Assembly: GCA_964602995.1 (NCBI GenBank) | Contig: CAZRTM010000047.1 | Location: 1-30,584 of the forward strand | Direction: 5' to 3' | Source of the DNA: JAAYYY01 sp964602995 | GTDB taxonomy: Bacteria; Chloroflexota; Anaerolineae; Promineifilales; Promineifilaceae | Length of the DNA: 30,584 nt | Part shown: positions 7,385 to 15,642 of the stretch, one piece after another | Layout of the letters: every line of letters starts with the position of its first letter | Numbering within the stretch: the stretch's first letter is position 1 | Program-made: the position numbers and the translations under genes | The notes under the pieces: model-generated | Databases searched by the model: none | Told to the model about the DNA's origin: nothing | Seen by the model: the letters and a program-made list of their open reading frames with translations, nothing else

Positions 7385-8134
7385 ATGCAACCATTAGCAA
7401 TCAGGAATCTGAACGTCTGGTACGGAAAGAAGCAGGCTCTGAAGGATATCAACGTCGATATCCCACTGCGTCAGATTACGGCGATTATCGGGCCTTCCGG
7501 CTGCGGCAAGTCAACACTGCTAAAAAGTCTGAACCGCCTGCTGGATGTGAATGAACAGGTACGCGTCACGGGCCAGGTGCTGTTGGATGAGCAAGACATT
7601 TACGCGCCGGGCGTAGATGTCACAGAGGTGCGCACGTACATTGGCCTCCTGGCACAAAAGCCGTTTCCGTTGCCCATGTCCATCTATGACAACGTTGCCT
7701 ACGGGCCTCGCATCCATGGCCTGGCGAACGGCAACCTCGATGACATCGTCCGTTCCCGGCTGGAAGCGGTTGGGCTGTGGGAAGAAGTGGCCGACCGCCT
7801 TAAAGCGCCGGCCGCCGGCCTCTCGGTCGGCCAGCAGCAGCGGCTGTGCCTGGCGCGTACCCTAGCGGTCGAGCCGGAAATTCTACTCTGCGACGAATCC
7901 ACGGCTTCCCTGGATCCCATATCCGCCCGAGGTATCGAATCCTTGCTCCGCGGACTGAAGGGCAGGTATACGCTGGTCGTTGTCACTCATGACATCGACC
8001 AGGCACGCCGCCTGGCCGACTACGTCCTTTTCATGTGGCTGGGCGAACTGGTGGAACACGGTCCCGCCGCATCCTTTTTCGCATCGCCACAGCACGAACT
8101 GACGCAAGCTTATCTGGCGCGCGAAATTGGTTGA
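7385..8134 (+). CDS. pstB: Phosphate ABC transporter ATP-binding protein PstB
   Basis: A 249-residue ABC ATPase that powers phosphate import. Walker A GPSGCGKST (36-44), Q-loop Q91 in LAQKPFPLPMSIYDNVAYGPR (typical of PstB), signature LSVGQ (146-150), Walker B ILLCDE (D170, E171), D-loop SLDP and H202. Two deviations: the signature is LSVGQ rather than LSGGQ, and the usual Pro after the catalytic Glu is Ser (DEST). All catalytic residues remain, so it should be active. The gene starts 10 bp after pstA. It is the last gene of the operon: no phoU follows, and dnaE converges 13 bp away. Confidence 0.93.
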   Translation: MQPLAIRNLNVWYGKKQALKDINVDIPLRQITAIIGPSGCGKSTLLKSLNRLLDVNEQVRVTGQVLLDEQDIYAPGVDVTEVRTYIGLLAQKPFPLPMSIYDNVAYGPRIHGLANGNLDDIVRSRLEAVGLWEEVADRLKAPAAGLSVGQQQRLCLARTLAVEPEILLCDESTASLDPISARGIESLLRGLKGRYTLVVVTHDIDQARRLADYVLFMWLGELVEHGPAASFFASPQHELTQAYLAREIG

Positions 8135-8147
8135 CCGGCGCTGCTCG

Positions 8148-11100
8148 TTACCCCGACACCCGCACCACCCCCGACACTTCTCTCAGCGCCTGCTCCAGTT
8201 CGGCGCAGTAGCCGGTGCCGGCATCGGGGAACTCCATTGCCAGGTTGGTGCCTGCGAGGGTGAGGGTGAGGCGGTCGTTGCCGTGGAAGCGGTTGCCGGC
8301 GGCGAGGGCTTCGCGGAAGGCTTTCTTCCAGTTGGTGGTGGGGTCGACTTCGACGATGATGGTCCGGGGTGGCGTATTATGACCGTTGCCTTCGCCGGCT
8401 TGCTGTACGCCGTTGGCCTGTGATTCGGAGGCCGCATTGCGGGCTATGCCGTTTTTGCCATTGCCGCTGGCAGGTTGTGCGGCGGGTGGCAGGGAGTCGT
8501 CTTCCCAGGCGGGTGGGGGCGGCGGTGGAGTGTATGAAGAGCGTGACTCCTGGATGGGGAAGTCATCTTCATATCCGGCGCTGGCCCAAGGCTCTGCGCT
8601 GGCGTAGCCCATCGCTGTGGCCGGTTCGGCGGCGCGGGCAACCTGGACGTTGGTTTCCAGGCTGTCGACCAGGATGGTCGCGCCCTCCTGTCCGTCTTCA
8701 ATCTGCACCTTACCACGGATGACCACGATCTGGTCGATCTTAACCTTCATACGCACCTGCTTCCAGACGCTGGGAAAAATGACCAGATCCACGCTGCCAT
8801 GCAGGTCTTCCAGACCGGCGAAGGCCATAGCGTCCCCTTTCTTGGTGGTGTGCTGGCGCAGGCGGGAGATGAGGCCGGCGATGGTCACGCCGCGCCCGTT
8901 GGATGTCTCGTCGAGGTCTGCGGTGGTGGCGGTGACGATGTCTTGTAGGGCATCCAGCTTCTGCTGCAGGGGGTGTTCGGAAAGATAGACGCCGATAAGC
9001 TCCCGTTCCGCGTCCAGCATCTCGCGCTCGTCCAGTTGCGGCACCTGGTCCTCGCCGCGCAGCAGTTCCACGGCGACGTCCATGCTGGAGCTGGGACCGC
9101 TGCCGAAGAGGCTCATCTGCCCGGCAGCGGCGGCGTCGTGGTGCGTAGCGCTGTAGCCCATCATGCGGTCCAAGGCGTCGAGGAATTGGGGGCGGGTGGC
9201 CCAGCAGTCGAAGACGCCGACCTTAATCATCGACTCCAGCGCGCGGCGGCCTACGCGGCGCAGGTCCACGCGCTCGCAGAGGTCAACAAGATCGCGATAG
9301 GGGCTGTTGGCTTCGCGCTCGTCCAGGATGAGCTGGATGGCGCCTTCGCCCGCGTTCTTGATGGCGCCCATGCCGTAGCGGATGATGGGCTGTTCGTCGT
9401 CGCCCTCGATGGTGAAATCCAGCCCAGCGTTATTGATGTCTGGTGGGGCCACGGTGATGCCCATGCGGCGGGCGTCGGCCAGATAGAGAGCGACCTTTTC
9501 CGTGTTGCCCCGTTCCACGCTGAGCAGCGCGGTCATGTATTCGACGGGGTAATGGGCCTTGAGGAAGGCCGTCTGGCAGGTGATGACGGCGTAGTCGGCG
9601 GCGTGGGCCTTGTTGAAGCCATAGCGGGCGAAGTACTCGATATCGCTCCAGATGGCCTCGCAGACCTCGCGCGAATAGCCGTTGGCCATAGCACCCTCGG
9701 TGAACTTGAGGCGGTGCTTTTCCATGAGGTCTTTTTTCTTCTTAGCCACCGCTTTGCGGATCATATCCGCTTCGCCCGGTTCATAGCCTGCCAGCTCGGA
9801 GGCGATGCGGATAATCTGCTCCTGGTAGACCAGGATGCCGTAGGTGTCCTGGAGGATCGGCTCCAGATCAGGGTGGTGGAATTTGACCTCTTCCTTGCCG
9901 TGCATGCGCCTGATGTAGGTGGGGATGTTCTCCATTGGCCCCGGCCGGTAGAGGGAGATGGCGGCGATGATGTGGTCGAAACGTTGGGGGCGCATGTCGG
10001 TCATCAGGCGTTTCATGCCCGCGCCTTCCACCTGGAAGATGCCCAGCACATCACCGCGGCCCAGCAGTTCGAACAGCGCTTCCGGCTTCTTGTCTGGGTC
10101 AGGGCCTGCGTGACCAACGTCGTAGGGAATATTCTCCATTTTGTAGCGGATGCCATGTCGTTGCTCAATTAGCTCGCAGGCGCGACGCATGATGGTGAGC
10201 ATACTAAGGCCCAGGAAATCGACCTTGAGCAGGCCAATCGATTCCAGCACTTCCATGGGCCACTGGGTGACGACGCCCATGCCGTTGTCGTTGTTGCTGG
10301 TGGGCCGGTGCAGGGGCGCGTATTCGACCAGTGGCCTGTCGGCGATAATCACGCCTGCGGCATGTGTGGAGGCGTGGCGGGCGACGCCTTCCAGCTTTTT
10401 GGCTGTATCCAGCAGCCGCCTCACATCCTCTTCGCTGCGGTAACGCTCGGCCAGCTCAGGTGTGTAGAACTCGTGGCTCTTGTCCAGAGCATCTTCAATG
10501 GAGCAGGGCTTTCCGGGCACAGCGGGAATGAGCTTGGCGATGGCGTCCACTTCGGCCAGAGAGACGTCGAGGGCACGGCCCACGTCGCGGACCGCAGCGC
10601 GTGCGCCCAGGGTCCCGAAGGTGATAATTTGCGCTACCTTGTCTGAACCGTATTTGTGGATGGTGTATTCGATCATCTCCTGACGGCGGTCGTCAGGGTA
10701 GTCGAGGTCGATGTCGGGCATGGAGACGCGGCCGGGGTTCAGGAAACGCTCGAAAATGAGGCTGTTGGCCAGAGGGTCGATGCCCGTGATGCCCAGTGTA
10801 TAGGCCACAACAGAACCGGCGCCTGAGCCACGTACGTTCCACCAGATGTCGCGGTCGCGGGCAAATTCGCAGAGGTCCCACACGATGAGGAAGTAGGTGT
10901 CGAAGCCCATGCTGTGGATGATGTGTAGCTCGTGCTCCAGGCGCTTGCGTATCTTCTCGTCATTTGCCGCCCGTTCCGGACCATAGCGCCAGATCAGACC
11001 CTCTTCACAAAGCTGGCGCAGGTAGCTATCTGGCGTGTGCCCTTCCGGCACCTCAAAGTGCGGCAAATGGTACCCTTCCGGTTCAGGGTTTACGTTGCAC

Positions 11101-11921
11101 ATCTCGGCAATGAGCAGGCTGTTGTCTAGCGCTCCGGGGATGTCGCCGAAGAAGCGGGCCATTTCTTCGCGGGACTTCAAGTAATAGCTCTGATCGGAAA
11201 GGCGCATGCGGCTGTCGTCGTTCATACTCTTGCCGGTCTGAATACAGAGCAACACGTCGTGCGGATCGGCCTCTTCGGCGTAGGTGTAGTGCACGTCGTT
11301 GGTCGCCAGGAATTTTAGGCCATATTTGTCCGCCATCTCCACCAGCTTCTTATTGACCTCGGTCAGCTCTGGAATGCTGTGCTCCTGTAGCTCAATGAAG
11401 AAGCGCTCCGGCCCAAAGACGTCACGATACCAGCCCATCAGCTTGTGGGCCTTCTTCATGTTGCCTTTCATGATGGCCTGTGGCACTTCAGCGGCGAGGC
11501 AGCCGGTGGTGGCGATCAGCCCCTCGCTGTGAGCTTCCAGGTAATCGTGATCGATGCGCGGGCGGTAATAATACCCTTCCAACTGGGAGTCGCTGGCGAT
11601 TTTGAGTAGATTTTGGTAGCCGGTCTGGTCTTGGGCCAGTAGCAGCAGGTGGAACCGCTCGCGGTCCTTCTGCGAATCTTTCTGGTGCATTTTGCGAGCA
11701 GCAACGTAGGCCTCCACACCGAGGATGGGCTTGATGCCGTGGCGTTTGCAGGCGCGGTAGAAATCCATGGTGCCGTACATCGTGCCATGGTCCGTCAGCG
11801 CCAGCGCCGGCATGTTCAGCTTCTTGGCTTGCTTTGCCAGATGATCGATGCGGCTCAGACCATCCAAAAGTGAGAATTCGCTGTGGACGTGGAGATGTAC
11901 AAATGGTTGCTGTTCGCTCAT
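8148..11921 (-). CDS. dnaE: DNA polymerase III subunit alpha
   Basis: A 1257-residue replicative polymerase. The PHP domain opens with HLHVHSEFSLLDG (H9, H11) and keeps ALTDHGTMYG, so metal-binding histidines are present and proofreading activity is possible. The polymerase catalytic motif is PDIDLDYPDDRR (D403, D405, D407), followed by the fingers and the FARYGFNKAHAADYA motif, then an HhH region and an OB-fold (LISRLRQHTTKKGDAMAFAG). A proline-rich linker (TPPPPPP, about residue 1130) and a Gly/Asn-rich stretch lead to a separate C-terminal domain. The frame extends 34 codons upstream, but ATG at 11921 follows AAAGGG and matches the family N-terminus. The gene ends 13 bp from pstB, convergent, with no clear terminator between them. 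Confidence 0.95.
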   Translation of the reverse strand: MSEQQPFVHLHVHSEFSLLDGLSRIDHLAKQAKKLNMPALALTDHGTMYGTMDFYRACKRHGIKPILGVEAYVAARKMHQKDSQKDRERFHLLLLAQDQTGYQNLLKIASDSQLEGYYYRPRIDHDYLEAHSEGLIATTGCLAAEVPQAIMKGNMKKAHKLMGWYRDVFGPERFFIELQEHSIPELTEVNKKLVEMADKYGLKFLATNDVHYTYAEEADPHDVLLCIQTGKSMNDDSRMRLSDQSYYLKSREEMARFFGDIPGALDNSLLIAEMCNVNPEPEGYHLPHFEVPEGHTPDSYLRQLCEEGLIWRYGPERAANDEKIRKRLEHELHIIHSMGFDTYFLIVWDLCEFARDRDIWWNVRGSGAGSVVAYTLGITGIDPLANSLIFERFLNPGRVSMPDIDLDYPDDRRQEMIEYTIHKYGSDKVAQIITFGTLGARAAVRDVGRALDVSLAEVDAIAKLIPAVPGKPCSIEDALDKSHEFYTPELAERYRSEEDVRRLLDTAKKLEGVARHASTHAAGVIIADRPLVEYAPLHRPTSNNDNGMGVVTQWPMEVLESIGLLKVDFLGLSMLTIMRRACELIEQRHGIRYKMENIPYDVGHAGPDPDKKPEALFELLGRGDVLGIFQVEGAGMKRLMTDMRPQRFDHIIAAISLYRPGPMENIPTYIRRMHGKEEVKFHHPDLEPILQDTYGILVYQEQIIRIASELAGYEPGEADMIRKAVAKKKKDLMEKHRLKFTEGAMANGYSREVCEAIWSDIEYFARYGFNKAHAADYAVITCQTAFLKAHYPVEYMTALLSVERGNTEKVALYLADARRMGITVAPPDINNAGLDFTIEGDDEQPIIRYGMGAIKNAGEGAIQLILDEREANSPYRDLVDLCERVDLRRVGRRALESMIKVGVFDCWATRPQFLDALDRMMGYSATHHDAAAAGQMSLFGSGPSSSMDVAVELLRGEDQVPQLDEREMLDAERELIGVYLSEHPLQQKLDALQDIVTATTADLDETSNGRGVTIAGLISRLRQHTTKKGDAMAFAGLEDLHGSVDLVIFPSVWKQVRMKVKIDQIVVIRGKVQIEDGQEGATILVDSLETNVQVARAAEPATAMGYASAEPWASAGYEDDFPIQESRSSYTPPPPPPAWEDDSLPPAAQPASGNGKNGIARNAASESQANGVQQAGEGNGHNTPPRTIIVEVDPTTNWKKAFREALAAGNRFHGNDRLTLTLAGTNLAMEFPDAGTGYCAELEQALREVSGVVRVSG

Positions 11922-11982
11922 TTTCCCTTTGCTGGCTTCTACTAACGACTTAATTGTTGTAATTCCCCGCACGCTGTAATTC

Positions 11983-11991
11983 AGTATAGCA
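11983..11991 (-). promoter_or_regulatory. Extended -10 promoter of dnaE
   Basis: On the - strand the sequence TGCTATACT is an extended -10 element (TGnTATAAT type). No good -35 is seen, which extended -10 promoters can do without. Transcription would start near 11976, giving a leader of about 55 nt before the dnaE ATG. Confidence 0.4.
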
Positions 11992-12046
11992 TAAGTTGTC
12001 GAAGCATGCGGCTGCAATTGCATATTTTAAGAATGAATTTTACGGA

Positions 12047-12136
12047 AGATGGCCTAGCTTTGCTAGATGTCTTAGCTTTGCTAGATGTCTTAGCTTTGCT
12101 AGATGTCCTAGCTTTGCTAGATGGCCTGGCTTTGCT
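12047..12136. repeat. Five tandem copies of an 18-bp hairpin-forming repeat
   Basis: Five contiguous 18-bp units of the form AGATGTCTTAGCTTTGCT, differing only at the GG/TC and CT/TT positions of the variable part. Units containing CTAG also hold the inverted repeat CTAGC-TTT-GCTAG across the unit junction, so each can fold as a small hairpin. The array lies in the 291-bp divergent gap between dnaE and the 12213 gene. There are no spacers, so it is not a CRISPR array. It is likely to vary in copy number between strains. Role unknown. Confidence 0.85.
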
Positions 12137-12212
12137 ATTCTGATTGGCGTAAGTAAAATCGCGTGGTTGCGATTGGGTCCAAACACAGACACAGGCAGTG
12201 AGGACAGTGGTT

Positions 12213-12800
12213 ATGGACTATGCAGTAAAACGTCAAGAGTCGGGTCAGGAGGGAGCGGGCGTCTATGAGCTGCTGGATGCCAGCGGAAACGTGTTGCTTG
12301 TTGCCGAGCAGACGGGAGGGACCTTGCCAGATGAGCGGCGACAGTTGAGGCTGGCCGGTCCCGATGGTCGTGTGGTGGCGACGATTGATTTGCCTCAGCC
12401 GGCTGCCGAGGCCGAAAGCACCGCCCGGGAGATCGACTACGCACTGATCCACAACTTCGCCGTTTATGCCATCCTCAGCCAGCGGCGACGACCGGGCGAT
12501 AATCACACGCCAAACGGCGCTTACTTTATTCTTGAGGTAGAAGGGGAGAGGTGGCTGGCGCTTCCCGACCCTGACGCCGATGGTTGTTATGCTCTGTTTG
12601 ACGAGGTTCCGGCTGGGCTTCACACCTATGAAGCTGTGCATGACCTCGACTTACCGTCCGCCATCGGCCACATTTGTCACAGCAGCAACGGCTATGAGCA
12701 TGATTGGCGCGCCAACATTGCGCCCAACCGCCTGCAAGAGACCGGGTTGCTGGTGCTGGCGTTGGCCTTCCTCATTGACCGCACATTACGTAGTAGCTGA
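12213..12800 (+). CDS. Hypothetical protein, beta-rich, possibly tubby/LURP-one-like
   Basis: A 195-residue protein, GC- and codon-typical of the region. It has repeated strand-turn patterns such as VYELLDASGNVLLVAEQ and LRLAGPDGRVVATIDLP, and a C-terminal hydrophobic helix LVLALAFLIDRTLR. The pattern of short strands reading 'x-lxDxxGxxl' recalls LURP-one/scramblase (tubby C2-like) proteins, which also end in a hydrophobic helix, but I cannot confirm it. ATG 12213 is chosen over GTG 12198 because AGGA lies 8 bp before it. It is not obviously co-transcribed with a neighbour: the next gene is convergent. Confidence 0.6.
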   Translation: MDYAVKRQESGQEGAGVYELLDASGNVLLVAEQTGGTLPDERRQLRLAGPDGRVVATIDLPQPAAEAESTAREIDYALIHNFAVYAILSQRRRPGDNHTPNGAYFILEVEGERWLALPDPDADGCYALFDEVPAGLHTYEAVHDLDLPSAIGHICHSSNGYEHDWRANIAPNRLQETGLLVLALAFLIDRTLRSS

Positions 12801-12889
12801 CTCTCGTCACTGGCTCTACCATTCAGGTTCTTCGACTTCCATCTGGCCCTGTGTCAGGCCAGCGCGCACTCCTTTTCCCCTACAACCGT

Positions 12890-13885
12890 TTACCACTCTC
12901 TTCTTCTGGATGCCAACTCCTTGCTTTCGGTGCTGCCCGGCGGTTGGGACAATTCCAGCTTTTTTAAGCGGTAGAGCATTTCTTGTGTCAACTGGCGATG
13001 TTTGCCAGCAATGTCGGCCAGAATGCCGAAGATGAAGATGAGGACACCCACCACCAGCAGGCCGGTGCCGATGGTGACCGATTGGATATAACGGTTGGCG
13101 TCGGCGCTGGTGAGAAAGTTGATGAGAAAGCGCAGCCAGAGGCCGCCGCCGCTGAGCAGAAAAGGGACCGACAGGTAGCTGAACGTGCGCAACGGCTCGT
13201 AGAAGGCATAGACGCGCAAGATGGTGCTGGCCTGTTCCTTGATGAAATGCCACATGTTGCGCTGCAGGCGTGAGGGGCGGCTGGGCGGGTTGGTGGACAC
13301 GGGAACGCTGGTGATCACCAGCCCCAATTTGCCGGCCTGGATGATGGTCTCCAGCGTGTAACTGAAGCGGCTGAGAACGTTGAGGCGCAGAGCAGCCTCG
13401 CGTGAATAGGCGCGGAAGCCGCTGGCGGCGTCGGGCACGTCTGTGCCGCTGATGCTGCGCACTGTGAGACTGCCTAATTGCTGCAGCCACCGTTTGAGGG
13501 GCGAAAAGTGGCCGATGTCAGCCGGCTGGCGGTCGCCGATCACAATGTCGGCCTCACCATCACAGATCGGTTGTACCAGGCGCGGGATCTCTTTTGCGGA
13601 ATATTGATTGTCGCCGTCGGTGTTGACGATGATGTCGGCTCCCAGGGCCAGCGCTGTATCCAAACCGGTCTGGAACGCCTGTGCCAGGCCCAGGTTGCGC
13701 CGGTGCCGCACAATATGGTCAACACCAAGGCGCCTGGCGACGGCAACCGTCTCATCGCTGCTGCCATCATCGATGATGAGCACTTCGATGCAGTCGAATC
13801 CTGGTATCGATTGGGGGAGATGGGCCAGCGCTGACGGCAATGTTTCCGCTTCGTTGTAGCAAGGAATTTGGATAATCAACTTCAC
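12890..13885 (-). CDS. GT2-family glycosyltransferase (dolichyl/polyprenyl-phosphate sugar synthase-like)
   Basis: A 331-residue family 2 glycosyltransferase. The N-terminal GT-A domain has IPCYNEAETL, the nucleotide-binding IIDDGSSDET and the metal-binding NTDGDNQY (D90, D92). Two C-terminal membrane segments (about 235-257 and 266-290) anchor it, as in DPM1/GtrB-like enzymes that load sugars onto polyprenyl phosphate. It starts at GTG (13883-13885) with AGGG 8 bp upstream; no in-frame ATG fits the N-terminus. Donor and acceptor sugars cannot be read from sequence. The C-terminus is charged (KELASRRREW). Confidence 0.85.
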   Translation of the reverse strand: MKLIIQIPCYNEAETLPSALAHLPQSIPGFDCIEVLIIDDGSSDETVAVARRLGVDHIVRHRRNLGLAQAFQTGLDTALALGADIIVNTDGDNQYSAKEIPRLVQPICDGEADIVIGDRQPADIGHFSPLKRWLQQLGSLTVRSISGTDVPDAASGFRAYSREAALRLNVLSRFSYTLETIIQAGKLGLVITSVPVSTNPPSRPSRLQRNMWHFIKEQASTILRVYAFYEPLRTFSYLSVPFLLSGGGLWLRFLINFLTSADANRYIQSVTIGTGLLVVGVLIFIFGILADIAGKHRQLTQEMLYRLKKLELSQPPGSTESKELASRRREW

Positions 13886-13969
13886 GAGAAACCCTGTTTT
13901 TTCTTCAAGCTCCGTGTATCACGGCTTCGTTCGTCAATCATCCCGCCCGGGTGGTTGCCTGTCTGGCGA

Positions 13970-14341
13970 TTAATCCACGCGCAGAATGTCGTCAATTTCC
14001 ACCCAGTGTAATCCTTCCCATAGAAATTCATCGAGATCGATATGCAGCTCTTTGGTCACCACAACGCCTTCTTCGCGCAAGAGTGCTGCCTGCTTCTGGG
14101 CCGAATGCTCGCGATTCTTGATGCTGATGCGCCCCTGACTGTTAATCACGCGGTGCCAGGGGATGCTGGCATATTCTTCTTTATCGCGTTCGTCCTTGAG
14201 CGCGCTGAGTGCATAACCGACGGCACGGGCGGCGTTGGGACGGCCCAACATCTGGGCGATCCTTCCATAACTGGTTACTTTGCCGCTAGGAATGCGGCGG
14301 ACGACAGTATAAACTTGCTCGTAAAAGTTCCGCTGCGCCAT
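13970..14341 (-). CDS. Alkyltransferase-like (ATL) DNA repair protein
   Basis: A 123-residue protein of the O6-alkylguanine-DNA alkyltransferase fold: FYEQVYTVVRRIPSGKVTSYGRIAQ, the helix-turn-helix NAARAVGYAL with R39 placed as the arginine finger, and the active-site loop. The loop reads PWHRV (61-65) where true methyltransferases have PCHRV, so the methyl-accepting Cys is Trp62. ATL proteins with this change bind O6-alkylguanine without repairing it and pass the lesion to nucleotide excision repair. The length equals that of stand-alone ATLs. It is probably monocistronic; the ribosome site is weak. Confidence 0.9.
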   Translation of the reverse strand: MAQRNFYEQVYTVVRRIPSGKVTSYGRIAQMLGRPNAARAVGYALSALKDERDKEEYASIPWHRVINSQGRISIKNREHSAQKQAALLREEGVVVTKELHIDLDEFLWEGLHWVEIDDILRVD

Positions 14342-14412
14342 AGTGTCATTTTAGCAGGTTTGACGGTGATACGCATTCAGAGCGGACCTGGTGAGGCGTG
14401 TTGGGGATGGCT

Positions 14413-15642
14413 TCAGGCGGAGCCTGGGGCAGGAGTGGAGCCTGAGGGTGGATGTTCTTCTTCCAGTGCATCTTCGGCCTTATCGAGCAAAGCCGTCAGC
14501 CGTTCGTGCAGGCTGGTCAGCTCAGGCGATAAGGTGCCGTCTTCTTTGCGCGCGCTAATTTGCGCTTCCTCTAGCTGCTTTTCCAATTCGATAATACGCT
14601 CTGCATTCAGATCAAATCCTATCTCGGCCCGGCGCGGGTTTAGAAGTTTGACCAGGAAGATCTGAATTCCGACCGCCAGCGGCGAAGCGACAACAAGCCC
14701 AACCAGCCCATAGGCATCGAACAGGGGGATCATGAGCAGGACGACAAAGAGCGAGCTGTACGTCTGGCGGTGCTGTAAGAGCCGCCTCTCTACAAACAGC
14801 TCCAATATGAGGAAGACGGCTGTGGTGTAGACGCCGGCGACGATAGCCATGAGAGGGCTCATGGCCAGTCCGACCAGGACCGCAGGAATGACTGCGAAGA
14901 CTAAGCCGACGATGGGGATGAGCCAGGCCAGGGCGCCCACCAGCGCCAACAGCGTAGGGTAGTGGATTTGCATGACGATGTAGCCGATGCCAAGCAATAA
15001 GACGGCCATGAAGCCCTGGATCGCTTCACTTCGAATATAGCTGCCCACGCCCTCTTCAACCCCATGCCAGATCTCTCGCGCCTGCATACGGCGGTTGGCT
15101 GGTACCAGTGAGAGCAAGATACGCTCGAACCGGACGCGGTCGATGCTCCAATAGATGCTCAGGACGAGGACAATGGCAATGCCAGCCAGCACGGAGCCGA
15201 TGGACCTCACTACGGCAAACAGTGATTGTGCCAGGAGGGCGCCATCTTCCGCAGCCAATGCTTCATAAAGCTGAGGGGGCGGCGGGAGCCGGCCGGCAAT
15301 GGCCTGTTGAAAAGCAGTTCCCTCTTCAGCCCAGACCGGCTGAATAATTTCATAAGTAGCTGCTATCTGATTGACCAGCCCCTGCAGCTCGTTGAGGAAC
15401 GACTGGTTGATGATGAAGAGCCAGATGACGACGAGACCGAGGCTCAAGGCGTAAGTAAGGATGATGGAGAGGGTCAGAGGAATGCCGTACTCTGTGAGGC
15501 GCGAGATGATCGGTCTGGCTGCTGCGGCAACGAAGAGGCTGAGAATGAAGAAGATGATGACGGTGCGGAAGTACCAGATGAGGAAGAGGAGCGCCAGGGT
15601 AGAAAGCACGACGACGGCGTAGACAACGACCCGTTTCATCAT
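14413..15642 (-). CDS. AI-2E family transporter (second of pair)
   Basis: A 409-residue membrane protein with about eight transmembrane segments. It carries family features such as the C-terminal glycine/proline-rich segment VGALAWLIPIVGLVFAVIPA and VFLILELFVERRLLQHR. A long cytoplasmic tail (about 345-409) is predicted to be coiled-coil (ELEKQLEEAQISARKEDG) and ends in a Glu- and Pro-rich stretch. AI-2E (PerM) members export small molecules or exchange ions; the substrate here is unknown. Its ATG overlaps the stop of the upstream paralogue (ATGA), so the two are translationally coupled. The two proteins are diverged paralogues rather than recent duplicates. Confidence 0.85.
   Translation of the reverse strand: MMKRVVVYAVVVLSTLALLFLIWYFRTVIIFFILSLFVAAAARPIISRLTEYGIPLTLSIILTYALSLGLVVIWLFIINQSFLNELQGLVNQIAATYEIIQPVWAEEGTAFQQAIAGRLPPPPQLYEALAAEDGALLAQSLFAVVRSIGSVLAGIAIVLVLSIYWSIDRVRFERILLSLVPANRRMQAREIWHGVEEGVGSYIRSEAIQGFMAVLLLGIGYIVMQIHYPTLLALVGALAWLIPIVGLVFAVIPAVLVGLAMSPLMAIVAGVYTTAVFLILELFVERRLLQHRQTYSSLFVVLLMIPLFDAYGLVGLVVASPLAVGIQIFLVKLLNPRRAEIGFDLNAERIIELEKQLEEAQISARKEDGTLSPELTSLHERLTALLDKAEDALEEEHPPSGSTPAPGSA

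Noticed and set aside
8973..10172. 399-codon open frame on the + strand opposite dnaE
   Set aside because: It lies wholly antisense to the conserved polymerase core, has no ribosome site or recognisable domain, and its composition mirrors GC-rich codons of dnaE.
12047..12136. CRISPR-like array
   Set aside because: The 18-bp units are contiguous with no unique spacers, and no cas gene is near.
11996..12268. 90-codon + frame through the 18-bp repeats (SFARCL repeats)
   Set aside because: Repeats of 18 bp keep any frame open; no ribosome site, and it overlaps the start of the 12213 gene.
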